Origin: Tolumonas sp008015085
GTDB taxonomy: Bacteria; Pseudomonadota; Gammaproteobacteria; Enterobacterales; Aeromonadaceae
Assembly: GCA_029265125.1 (NCBI GenBank)
Contig: JAJUJX010000009.1
Location: 26,329-90,328 of the forward strand
Direction of reading: 5' to 3'
Length of the DNA: 64,000 nucleotides
Under the pieces are notes generated by a model that ran no database searches, was not told the origin of the DNA, and was given only the letters and a program-made list of their open reading frames with translations. The translations under genes were made by a program, and so were the position numbers. This document shows, piece after piece, positions 8,074-16,507 of the stretch (positions within the stretch are counted from its first letter, which is position 1; each line of letters starts with the position of its first letter).

Positions 8074-9918
8074 TTAGTTCAAATCAATGCGTGAGCCATT
8101 GACTACCACAGTAGTGCCGTGAATGACAATATTCCCACCTGCATCAATTTTGACATAGCCAACGCCGTTTGATATTTCAATCCCGCCACTGCTGCTGTGT
8201 ACCATAATATCTTTTTCAACCACCACAACATCATTACCGTTCACCGCCGCATTCCGATCTTTTTCCACACTGATCGTCTGCATACCACCGATACTGGTTA
8301 TCTGATCAGCATCAACAGATATTTGCTGATTATTGCTAATTGATACTGTCTGGTTATGACCTACCGACTCGGTATGATCCGCTCCCACTGTTGTAGTCCG
8401 GCAATTATTCACATTTGTCGTCATGTCTTTCTGAGCATTAAGATGCAGAACCTCTTTGCCTTTGGCATCTTCAAAACTCAATTCGTTATATCCCTTGCCT
8501 TTATGCGTCTGAGAACGCAGCACCGTCTTGGTTTTATGTGCCGGTAATTCATATGCCGGCATCTGCTGGCTGTTATACACGCGCCCGGTAATGACCGGAC
8601 AATCCGGATCTCCATGCAGATAACTGACTATCACTTCCTGACCAACACGGGGGATCGCCATGAAACCATACTGCCCACCAGACCAGCCTTGTGACGAACG
8701 CAGCCAGCAACTGGTTTTTTCATCATTCACCCCATCCAGATCCCAGTGAAATTTCACTTTAACCCGGCCATATTTATCGCAATAAATCTCTTCGCCTTCC
8801 GGCCCGGAAATAACAGCAGTATCCATGCGGGCTAACGGCTTATTGATTAATGCAGGGCGCCATGGCACATCCCAGGGCGTGGCCGTAAAGGAGGCCAGAT
8901 AACTGAACTGCCCATCGGCATGCTCTTCAAGAACCTGAGGCTGAACCGCATCATGGATCACTTGGGTCAGTAGCCAGGGTTGGTTATAAGCAGTCAACGG
9001 ATGTTCAGCCATTGGCTGATAATGTCCGACACTCAGATGCATACAGTTAGTAGAGCCGGTAGCCTGAATACTCGCAGAGCGATGTCGTTCCAGTGTCAGT
9101 CTGGTCAGTTTATTGCCATCATTATCTGAACTAAAACGCCCAGGATAATGGTAATCCTGTAGCGGGGTTTCATTATTCCGCCCGCCCTGATGCTGGCCTG
9201 ATGGCATCCGGTGCGCTGTTTCAAAATTAAAATCACGCTGCAGAGTCTTACCAATACTCACATGATGCTGATAAAGGAAACTGTTGATCACCTCTTCGCT
9301 ATCAGCCATGCCGCTGTTGGCTTTGTAATTCAGCGATGACAACATCGGAAAGCGTGCCTGAGAGTCACCCATCACCATCACGCAAAAATCGCCATCCCGG
9401 AAGTGATAATGAATGCCTTCTTCAGACATGATCCGGGAAATAAATTCCAGATCCGTTTCACCGTACTGCACACAATATTCACGCTGGGCATAACTCGTTT
9501 CGAGTGCAAACATGAACTCATCCGAATGAATGTTTGCATCCTGCAAGACCTGGCTGATGATATCCTGCACTGTTTTATTCTGGAAAATCCGGAAATTACG
9601 ACGGTAATTCAACAGGTAATGGCGAGGACGGATTGTCAGCGCATAGTAACACCAGCGTTCGCTGGCAGACATCAACATAACATCATGCACAATGCCATTA
9701 ATGATCCTGTTGCCGTGCGTATCTTTTAAGGTCAGCGTTACCGATTTTTGCAGCATACCATCGAGGTCAAGTGCCGCCGTTTCAGCGACCAAAGTAACTT
9801 TAAATTCAAAACACTGACTAAGCGCCTCTGTTCCCTGTAATTTATAAACAGACAAAGGTTCACCTACGCCCGCAACAGTGATGTTTATTCGGGAGGTATT
9901 TGCATCAAATATAGCCAT
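8074..9918 (-). CDS. vgrG: VgrG, type VI secretion spike protein
   Basis: A trimeric spike protein that caps the T6SS Hcp tube and carries effectors. It is 614 residues, the usual size of VgrG without an extra effector domain. The N-terminal gp27-like part includes YYALTIRPRHYLLNYRRNFRIFQ near 92 and SEEGIHYHFRD near 168. The gp5-like OB-fold carries EIYCDKYGRVKVKFHWD near 367, CWLRSSQGWSGGQYGFMAIPRVGQEV and GDPDCPVITGRVYN near 440. The C-terminal beta-helix needle of short imperfect repeats ends in NGSRIDLN. It is divergent from the Eag chaperone and PAAR-Rhs effector genes and is most likely their carrier. No sheath or baseplate genes are present, so this is an orphan VgrG island using a T6SS encoded elsewhere. 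Confidence 0.93.
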   Translation of the reverse strand: MAIFDANTSRINITVAGVGEPLSVYKLQGTEALSQCFEFKVTLVAETAALDLDGMLQKSVTLTLKDTHGNRIINGIVHDVMLMSASERWCYYALTIRPRHYLLNYRRNFRIFQNKTVQDIISQVLQDANIHSDEFMFALETSYAQREYCVQYGETDLEFISRIMSEEGIHYHFRDGDFCVMVMGDSQARFPMLSSLNYKANSGMADSEEVINSFLYQHHVSIGKTLQRDFNFETAHRMPSGQHQGGRNNETPLQDYHYPGRFSSDNDGNKLTRLTLERHRSASIQATGSTNCMHLSVGHYQPMAEHPLTAYNQPWLLTQVIHDAVQPQVLEEHADGQFSYLASFTATPWDVPWRPALINKPLARMDTAVISGPEGEEIYCDKYGRVKVKFHWDLDGVNDEKTSCWLRSSQGWSGGQYGFMAIPRVGQEVIVSYLHGDPDCPVITGRVYNSQQMPAYELPAHKTKTVLRSQTHKGKGYNELSFEDAKGKEVLHLNAQKDMTTNVNNCRTTTVGADHTESVGHNQTVSISNNQQISVDADQITSIGGMQTISVEKDRNAAVNGNDVVVVEKDIMVHSSSGGIEISNGVGYVKIDAGGNIVIHGTTVVVNGSRIDLN

Positions 9919-10118
9919 TTATTTTGTGCTCTCTTCAGTGTGGCTTGTGACTGAATATTAATTCTTTTTGTAAGTCTGACACCATACGACACCTTTCATG
10001 GGGTTACAACTTTCCGTATGGATCTCAAGCTGACCCGATATGAATTGTATTGCCCTGAACAAAACGATTCCGTTACCATCTGTTTTTTGCATTTTTCAAA
10101 CAATAAATGAGTACGGAA

Positions 10119-10538
10119 ATGAACTATCAACTGCATGAAGGTCAGCTCGCCATACCGGATAAATGGAAAGATGAGACTGTGAATGTCTTTGTTGCGCCTG
10201 ACGACACAGGTCTGAACCTGGTGGTGACCCGTGTTGATATACCAAGCGGAATTTCTGCAGCTGAATTCTATGCACAAAGCATGGGGCAATTTGCCGATCA
10301 ACTGCCTGAGTTCAACAAAATTGCCCAGGGTGAATTAGCCATAGATAAAAATATTGCCCCCTATATTCACTATCAATGGAAGAGCCCTGAAGGCCAGATG
10401 CATCAGCTGGCCGCACTGTTTATTCCTCCCGCTGCAACACAAATGCTGGTGTTCACCTTTACCGCTAATGCCGCCATTACAGAAGAACAGCGAGAATATT
10501 TCCTGACAATAATAACAGGCTTCAGACTAAACGCCTGA
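10119..10538 (+). CDS. Eag-type (DUF1795) T6SS effector chaperone
   Basis: A small cytoplasmic chaperone of about 139 residues. DUF1795 proteins (EagR/EagT6) bind the N-terminal transmembrane region of a PAAR-Rhs effector and hold it soluble until VgrG loading. The sequence fits the family: MNYQLHEGQLAIPDKWKDET, TVNVFV and LVVTRVDIPSG at the start, and a C-terminal MLVFTFTANA. I prefer the ATG at 10119, preceded by ACGGAA, over the ATG at 10107, which has no ribosome site. The gene lies just upstream of the rhs gene, whose product has exactly the hydrophobic N-terminal segments that need such a chaperone. Confidence 0.85.
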   Translation: MNYQLHEGQLAIPDKWKDETVNVFVAPDDTGLNLVVTRVDIPSGISAAEFYAQSMGQFADQLPEFNKIAQGELAIDKNIAPYIHYQWKSPEGQMHQLAALFIPPAATQMLVFTFTANAAITEEQREYFLTIITGFRLNA

Positions 10539-10559
10539 GTAACAAACTCAGTAACGATA

Positions 10560-10592
10560 AGGCTTACAGCGATCTTTCACCGTTGTAAGCCT
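10560..10592 (+). terminator. Hairpin between eag and rhs
   Basis: Inverted repeat AGGCTTACA (10560-10568) and TGTAAGCCT (10584-10592) followed by a pyrimidine-rich CTTCCCTCTT run. It may attenuate or end the eag transcript, or be a stability hairpin. Confidence 0.45.
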
Positions 10593-10679
10593 CTTCCCTC
10601 TTAATTCACCCACCATTCCTTTTCAGATAATATTGAGTCTTATAAAGACAATAATCTGAGCACAGGGTTTCTGTTTCCT

Positions 10680-13600
10680 ATGGCCATTCTCATATGCGGA
10701 GCCATGCGGGGGGCTTTACGGGCACGAGCAACAACACCAGCCCCTGCCCCCGCTATTCCTGTTCCGTGTCAAGGGCAACCTGCCGCCCGTGAGGGCGATG
10801 TCATACAACATAAAAGTTTTTTCGCAGCCCTTGCCGGCGCAGTCGTTGGTGCATTGGTTGCTGCTGGCATTGGTGCGCTTTGTGCGGTAGCTATTGGGGT
10901 CACCGGTGGTTTAGCTGTCGCTGCTGTCACAGTCGTTTCTGGTTTTCTATTTTCTGATGTAATTGGTGCTGTTTCATCGAAAGTGACGAGCATGTGCGAA
11001 AGCTGCTCTTCGCCCGATGGGGCCATTATCAAAGGTTCTTCAAACGTTTTTATTGAAAAGAAACCCGCAGCCAGAGCCATTGACGACATTGTTAGCTGTG
11101 GTAAACACGGGCCGGTGCCACCACAAATAGCTCAGGGCAGCGAAACCGTATTTGTAAACGGCAGCCCGCTGGCCCGCTATGGCGATAAGATCACCTGCGG
11201 TGCCACCATCAAATCGGGTGCGAAAACTGTTTTTGCTGGCTCCGGGCAAGGCACTTATCTTGAAGTGGCTGAAGATTTTTCTCTGCTTGAACGTGCCATT
11301 CTGATTGGTGTTGAATTTTTGGTACCCCCTTCGATGGGGCTGGTCAAAGGTTTTGGTCGCTTACTCGTCAAGGGTGTCACCAAGGGCTTAACCCGTGGCG
11401 CACTGGTTGGCGCATTAAAAGCTGGCGGGAAAAAACTGCTGAGCAAAGCCTCTGCTCTACCTAAAATCGGCAAAAAACTGCTGAAAATGCCAAAAAACCT
11501 GAATTGTACTCGCTGTGCATTCAAGGGCAGTAAGGGTGTTAAACGATTTACCGAAGGAGCGAAAAAGCTTTATCACGGTGACCCGATTGATGTCACCACC
11601 GGCTCGGTGGTTGAACAACGCGTTGATTTTGTCATTGGTAACACCTTCCCCTTTGCGTTTAAACGCACCTACCAGACAGGTTATGCACATTCGGGGGCTT
11701 TAGGCTACCGCTGGGCTGACAGCCTCAGTGAATGTCTGATTTCACATACCGATGACCGTTATGAAATCAGGCTCGATGAAGGCGAATCACTCTGGTTTGC
11801 GCTGCCTGATAAAATGGAAAGCAGCTATAACCCAGAGCACCCGAATTATGTGCTGGCGCGAGCCAAAGAGGGTTATGTGCTCTATTGCCGCGACTCGCTA
11901 AGCCGTAAATTCTTTCTGCATAAACACCAGTGTGAGGTCGATGCGCAAACCTATTTCCCGCTCAGTGAATGGCGTGATGTGCATGAAAATAACCTCACTT
12001 TCTTTTATGAGCAGTCACACCTGCCTTATGCCATTGCTCATAGTGACGGGCAGCAGTTACGGCTGCATTATGACGGTTCATTCTTAACCCGCATTGACCG
12101 TGTCGATGGGCAACCCGTGACGTTAGCCCGTTACCGGCAAGACCGCTTCGGCTATCTGGTTGAAGCTGATGCCACCGATGCCTATCAAATCTGGTATCAG
12201 TATGACCATCAGGGCTGGATGACCCGTTGGGAAGACCGACAATCGACCTGGGTGAATTACATCTATGACGCTGAAGGTCGCTGCATCAAGAGCTGTGGTG
12301 CCGATGGCTATTATGATGTCGAGTTGCGTTATGAAGACGGGCTCACTTACGCCTATGACAGTCAGCGCCGCTTAACCCGCTATCACCATGATGACCAGCT
12401 GGTCACCGCCATTGAAAATGAACAAGGCATCACCCGGTTTAGTTATGATCTGTTCGGAAATCTGACCCAGCAAACCACACCGCTGGGGCATCAGCATCAG
12501 TGGGCTTATCTGCGCGACAGCGGGCTTGTCAGTCATTACACCGACCCGATTGGCCGTGTCTGGCAATATGCCTATGATGACCATGATTATCTGACCGGCA
12601 TCACCGACCCGCTCGGTCAAACCGTCACCGCTAAACGCAATGCGCGCGGTCAGGTGGTCGGGTTTGTCACCGCCGATGGCCGGGTGCAGCAGGCTGAGTA
12701 TAACCGTCAGGGGTTACTCACCCGCCTGACCGATGAGACCTCGGCCACCGAGCAGGTGTTTGATTATGACAACAAACACCGTCTGTTCAGTATTTTTGAT
12801 GAGTGTCACCGTTCAACGCAGTTTCGCTATGACCAGCTCGACCGCCTGCAGAGTTTAAGTCAGGCCGATGGCGCACAATGGCGATTGCAGCGTGAGAACA
12901 AGCGTCGTCTGCGCCTCATTCAGCCCAATGGCAGTTCGGTCAATGCGGTATTTGACCGCCAGCATAATCTGACTCACTACACCGATGCATTGGGTGTGGT
13001 CTGGCAGGTTGATTACGGGGCGTTCGATTTACCGGTTTCCCGTACTGACGGTGCCGGTCAAATCTGGCGTTATACCTACGAGCCGGACCGGTTGCAGCTG
13101 GCATCGGTCACTAATCCGTCGAGTGAGACTTACCGTTATATCTATGATGCCAGTGGTCGTGTCGTCGCCGAGCAGGATTACGCCGGTGTCACCACCCGTT
13201 ATCAGTATGATGCCGATGGTCGGTGTGTCGCCGTTAAGGTCGCCGATGCTACATTGGTGACGCTTGTCTATGATGCCGCCGGGCAACTGCTGACCCGCTC
13301 CATGCAACAGGGACAAACCGCATCGGTAGAAACCCAATTTCATTATGATGCACTGGGCCGCTGGGTGGCCATTAACCGGGCAGACGATTCACTGGTCCGC
13401 CAGTTTGATATCCGTGGCCGTCAGGTGGATGAAACCTACACCACGGCATATATCCAGCAGGGATGGGTGTGTAGCTTTGCGGATGAACAGACCGAACAGC
13501 GTACCTACTGGTGGCGTGATGCCAAAGGTGAAACACAGTCTCACACCCTGACACTTTACCGTAACCATGCAGGTGAACTGACCGGTTGCCAGTTACCGGC

Positions 13601-15062
13601 TCAGGAGTGGGTCAAGCTCACCCGCGATAAAGGCGGGCGACTGGCCACACTCGAACACCCCGATGGCCTGACCATTCAGCAGAACTGGTTGCCGGGTGGC
13701 TTACTGGCAACACAGCAAGTCGACCAGTGGCAGCGGCATTATCAGTATGATGCCAACTCGGTGCTCACCGCTGCCAATGATGAGGGTGTGGAAACCCGTT
13801 ATGTGGTGAACGGAAACCGACAGGTCACTCAGGTTCAGCACAATGCGAATTTGAAACCGGTCAGCAACCCTTCTTCCCCTTATCAGAACCCGTTTACGGA
13901 ACAGTGGCATTATGACCAAAGCGGTTATGTCACTGAGCCCAATCGCCAAAGCTTTAGCCGTGGCCATCATCTGGCGCAGTTTGGCAACCAGCAGTGGCGT
14001 TATGACTCACAAGGGCGCGTGGTTCAGCGCATTGAACAATCAGCCGGTTTCCGGCCCCGCTGCTGGCAATATCACTGGAATGGCGATAATCAGCTGACCC
14101 GCCTGATTAACCCAGACGGCAAACAGTGGTTTTATCAGTATGACCCACTCGGTCGACGGGTGATGAAATGGCATAGCAGCCATCAGCAGCAGAAAACTCA
14201 TTACCTGTGGTTTGGTGACCAGCTGGTCGGCATTCGGGATGAATGTAATGAAGAGCATACCCATACCCGCTACTGGCACTATGACGGCTGGGATTTACTC
14301 GCCCAGCAGTTTATTGAATCAGACGACGAAACATTACAAAAAGTCAGAACCGACTGGGCGGTCAGTGACCCGACTGCCCTCCCTCTGCGATTCTACAACC
14401 AGACCGGTCAACTGACCTGGCAAAGCCCAAAACGCACGCTGTGGGGCAAAGCCTATCTCGCCAATGACGAATTAGGCTTAAACGAACTTCGGTTTGCCGG
14501 TCAGCAATATGATGCCGAAAGCGGGTTGTGCTATAACCGCTTCCGCTATTATCATCCTGACAGTGGTTGCTACCTGAGCCCCGACCCGCTGGGTCTGATG
14601 GGTGGATTAAACACCCATGCCTATGTGCCGAACCCGACTGGGTGGGTTGACCCGTTGGGGCTGGCGAAATGTCCGGACCTTACTTTAGGAGAAGGCGGTC
14701 GAATAGAATCAGCTCGAGCAACTGTATCACCATCTGATTTACGAACCGGCACATCTGTAAACGATAGTGCCAGAACAGCAGCTCGTGCGATGGGTAACGA
14801 AACAGATGATGCAGGACATATTCTGGCAAAAGTATTAGGCGGCCAAGGTGGTAAAGGGAATGTATTCCCGCAGTTGTCCAATATTAATAGAGGGCAATAC
14901 AGGGAATTTGAGAAAGAAGTCATGAAACATGTTCAGCAGAATGGTCCGGTCGATATCAATTGGACATTCAAGTATCGCAATGGGGGAACGAGACCAACTG
15001 ATATAATTTATAACGTTTCCCAAAACGGGAAAACCGTACTCTATTCTATTTTTGGAAACTGA
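10680..15062 (+). CDS. PAAR-Rhs T6SS effector with C-terminal nuclease toxin
   Basis: A 1460-residue polymorphic toxin. The N-terminus carries a prePAAR-like segment (MAILICGAMRG) and hydrophobic helices at about 45-100. A PAAR spike-tip domain follows at about 110-195 (AARAIDDIVSCGKHGPVPPQ, YGDKITCGATI). The RHS/YD-repeat shell spans about 290-1325 and encapsulates the toxin. The core ends in the conserved PDPLGLMGGLNTHAYV and GWVDPLGL autoproteolysis motif. The last 130 residues are the toxin: DDAGHILAKVLGGQGG and NVFPQLSNINRGQYREFE resemble the DNA/RNA non-specific endonuclease (Endonuclea_NS_2) family, with the GH motif as likely catalytic site. An immunity gene follows within 2 bp. The toxin-coding tail is visibly more AT-rich than the core, typical of swapped tips. 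Confidence 0.92.
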   Translation: MAILICGAMRGALRARATTPAPAPAIPVPCQGQPAAREGDVIQHKSFFAALAGAVVGALVAAGIGALCAVAIGVTGGLAVAAVTVVSGFLFSDVIGAVSSKVTSMCESCSSPDGAIIKGSSNVFIEKKPAARAIDDIVSCGKHGPVPPQIAQGSETVFVNGSPLARYGDKITCGATIKSGAKTVFAGSGQGTYLEVAEDFSLLERAILIGVEFLVPPSMGLVKGFGRLLVKGVTKGLTRGALVGALKAGGKKLLSKASALPKIGKKLLKMPKNLNCTRCAFKGSKGVKRFTEGAKKLYHGDPIDVTTGSVVEQRVDFVIGNTFPFAFKRTYQTGYAHSGALGYRWADSLSECLISHTDDRYEIRLDEGESLWFALPDKMESSYNPEHPNYVLARAKEGYVLYCRDSLSRKFFLHKHQCEVDAQTYFPLSEWRDVHENNLTFFYEQSHLPYAIAHSDGQQLRLHYDGSFLTRIDRVDGQPVTLARYRQDRFGYLVEADATDAYQIWYQYDHQGWMTRWEDRQSTWVNYIYDAEGRCIKSCGADGYYDVELRYEDGLTYAYDSQRRLTRYHHDDQLVTAIENEQGITRFSYDLFGNLTQQTTPLGHQHQWAYLRDSGLVSHYTDPIGRVWQYAYDDHDYLTGITDPLGQTVTAKRNARGQVVGFVTADGRVQQAEYNRQGLLTRLTDETSATEQVFDYDNKHRLFSIFDECHRSTQFRYDQLDRLQSLSQADGAQWRLQRENKRRLRLIQPNGSSVNAVFDRQHNLTHYTDALGVVWQVDYGAFDLPVSRTDGAGQIWRYTYEPDRLQLASVTNPSSETYRYIYDASGRVVAEQDYAGVTTRYQYDADGRCVAVKVADATLVTLVYDAAGQLLTRSMQQGQTASVETQFHYDALGRWVAINRADDSLVRQFDIRGRQVDETYTTAYIQQGWVCSFADEQTEQRTYWWRDAKGETQSHTLTLYRNHAGELTGCQLPAQEWVKLTRDKGGRLATLEHPDGLTIQQNWLPGGLLATQQVDQWQRHYQYDANSVLTAANDEGVETRYVVNGNRQVTQVQHNANLKPVSNPSSPYQNPFTEQWHYDQSGYVTEPNRQSFSRGHHLAQFGNQQWRYDSQGRVVQRIEQSAGFRPRCWQYHWNGDNQLTRLINPDGKQWFYQYDPLGRRVMKWHSSHQQQKTHYLWFGDQLVGIRDECNEEHTHTRYWHYDGWDLLAQQFIESDDETLQKVRTDWAVSDPTALPLRFYNQTGQLTWQSPKRTLWGKAYLANDELGLNELRFAGQQYDAESGLCYNRFRYYHPDSGCYLSPDPLGLMGGLNTHAYVPNPTGWVDPLGLAKCPDLTLGEGGRIESARATVSPSDLRTGTSVNDSARTAARAMGNETDDAGHILAKVLGGQGGKGNVFPQLSNINRGQYREFEKEVMKHVQQNGPVDINWTFKYRNGGTRPTDIIYNVSQNGKTVLYSIFGN
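13610..14531 (+). repeat. Rhs core segment duplicated at 15509-16438
   Basis: This part of the rhs core is repeated in the same orientation after the immunity gene with only scattered base changes. The repeated stretch runs from the TRDKGGRLA region to the QQYDAESGLC region just before the cleavage motif. It offers about 0.9 kb of near-identity for recombination that would exchange toxin-immunity cassettes. Confidence 0.85.
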
Positions 15063-15064
15063 TT

Positions 15065-15454
15065 ATGATAAATGCAAAAGAAACGCTAATATCCTTTATC
15101 AAAGAAATGAATATTTGGGAAAATAGTTATCGAAATGCTCTTATGGGTGACGATGCTGTAGACAAAAATGAATATTTGTCTGAATTAAATCGAATTTTCA
15201 CCAAATGGTGCACCATCAAAGAAAGAAAAAATGGAAGACAATCTTCAATGAAAGTTAGCTTCCCTCCTGATTATGATCCTGAAAATGATGAAATAGTTAG
15301 TGAGCTGATAGAAAAAAACAAAGCGTTTTTCATAATTAAAAAACATACAGGCTTTGAAAACTCGTATCGATACACACTTCTATATAAAAATAATGAATGG
15401 CGTATAGATAAAAAAGAATGGCTCAATGAAAAGTGGGAAAAATGTAGTTTGTAG
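15065..15454 (+). CDS. Predicted immunity protein for the Rhs nuclease toxin
   Basis: A 129-residue soluble protein starting 3 bp after the rhs stop, the standard place for a cognate immunity gene. It is acidic/lysine-rich and AT-rich in codon use (about 33 percent GC by eye), unlike the rhs core. The sequence, with NKAFFIIKKHTGFENSYRYT and LLYKNNEWRIDKKEW near the end, resembles NTF2-fold immunity proteins found next to polymorphic toxins. That fold assignment is from resemblance only. No signal peptide is seen, which agrees with protection against a cytoplasmic nuclease. Confidence 0.75.
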   Translation: MINAKETLISFIKEMNIWENSYRNALMGDDAVDKNEYLSELNRIFTKWCTIKERKNGRQSSMKVSFPPDYDPENDEIVSELIEKNKAFFIIKKHTGFENSYRYTLLYKNNEWRIDKKEWLNEKWEKCSL

Positions 15455-15508
15455 TGAATCCCAGACTTTTATTGTCTTATAAAAAGTTTTTCTAAATTAC
15501 CGACGTAG

Positions 15509-16459
15509 GATTGGATCAAACGCACCCGCGATAAAGGCGGGCGACTAGCTGCTCTCGAACACCCCGATGGCCTCATCATCCAGCAAAACTGGTTGCCGGG
15601 TGGTGGACTTGCGACACAACAGGTCAACCAGTGGCAGCGACATTATCAGTATGATGCCAACTCAGTGCTCACCGCTGCCAATGATGAGGGTGTGGAAACC
15701 CGTTATGTGGTGAACGGAAACCGTCAGGTCACTCAGGTTCAGCATAATGCGAATTTGAAACCGGTCAGTAACCCGTCTTCCCCTTATCAGAACCCGTTTA
15801 CGGAACAGTGGCATTATGACCCAAGTGGTTATGTCACTGAGCCCAACCGCCAGAGCTTCAGTTGTGGCCATCATCTGGCCCAGTTTGGCAACCAGCAGTG
15901 GCGTTATGACTCACAAGGGCGTGTAGTTCAACGCATTGAACAATCAACCGGCTTTCGGCCAAGATGCTGGCAATATCACTGGAATGGCGATAACCAGCTG
16001 ACCCGTCTGATTACCCCCGAAGGCAAACAGTGGTTCTATCAGTATGACCCACTGGTCCGACGGGTGATGAAATGGCATAGCAGCCATCAGCAACAGAAAA
16101 CCCATTACCTGTGGTTTGGTGACCAGCTGGTCGGCATTCGGGATGAATGCAATGAAGAGCATACCCATACCCGCTACTGGCACTATGACGGCTGGGATTT
16201 ACTCGCCCAGCAGTTTATCGAATCAGACGACGAAACATTACAAAAAGTCAGAACCGACTGGGCGGTCAGTGACCCGACAGCCCTCCCCCTGCGATTCTAT
16301 AACCAGACCGGCCTGCTGACCTGGCAAAGCCCAAAACGCACGCTGTGGGGCAAAGCCTACCTAGCTCACGATGAATTGGGCCTCAACGAACTGAAATTTG
16401 CAGGGCAACAATATGATGCTGAAAGTGGGTTGTGCCAGCGCACAGGTTGCTCGGCATAA
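15509..16459 (+). pseudogene. Truncated orphan Rhs core fragment
   Basis: The frame is open from just after an in-frame TAG at 15506 and reads as the Rhs core from TRDKGGRLAALEHPDG to QQYDAESGLC, then breaks into QRTGCSA and stops. It lacks the PAAR, most of the shell, the cleavage motif and any toxin. It is a near copy of 13610-14531 of the intact rhs gene. Such orphan modules are left when a new toxin-immunity pair recombines into an rhs locus and displaces the older tip. Here even the older toxin and immunity have been deleted. An internal TTG at 15593 could start a protein of about 288 residues, but expression is doubtful. Confidence 0.85.
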
Positions 16460-16507
16460 ATCATGTAGCCATATCAAACCCATACCCTTCCGGACATGGG
16501 GCGTTTG

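Noticed and set aside
15593..16459. Treating the second Rhs fragment as a functional effector
   Set aside because: It lacks the PAAR domain, most of the shell, the cleavage motif and any toxin domain.
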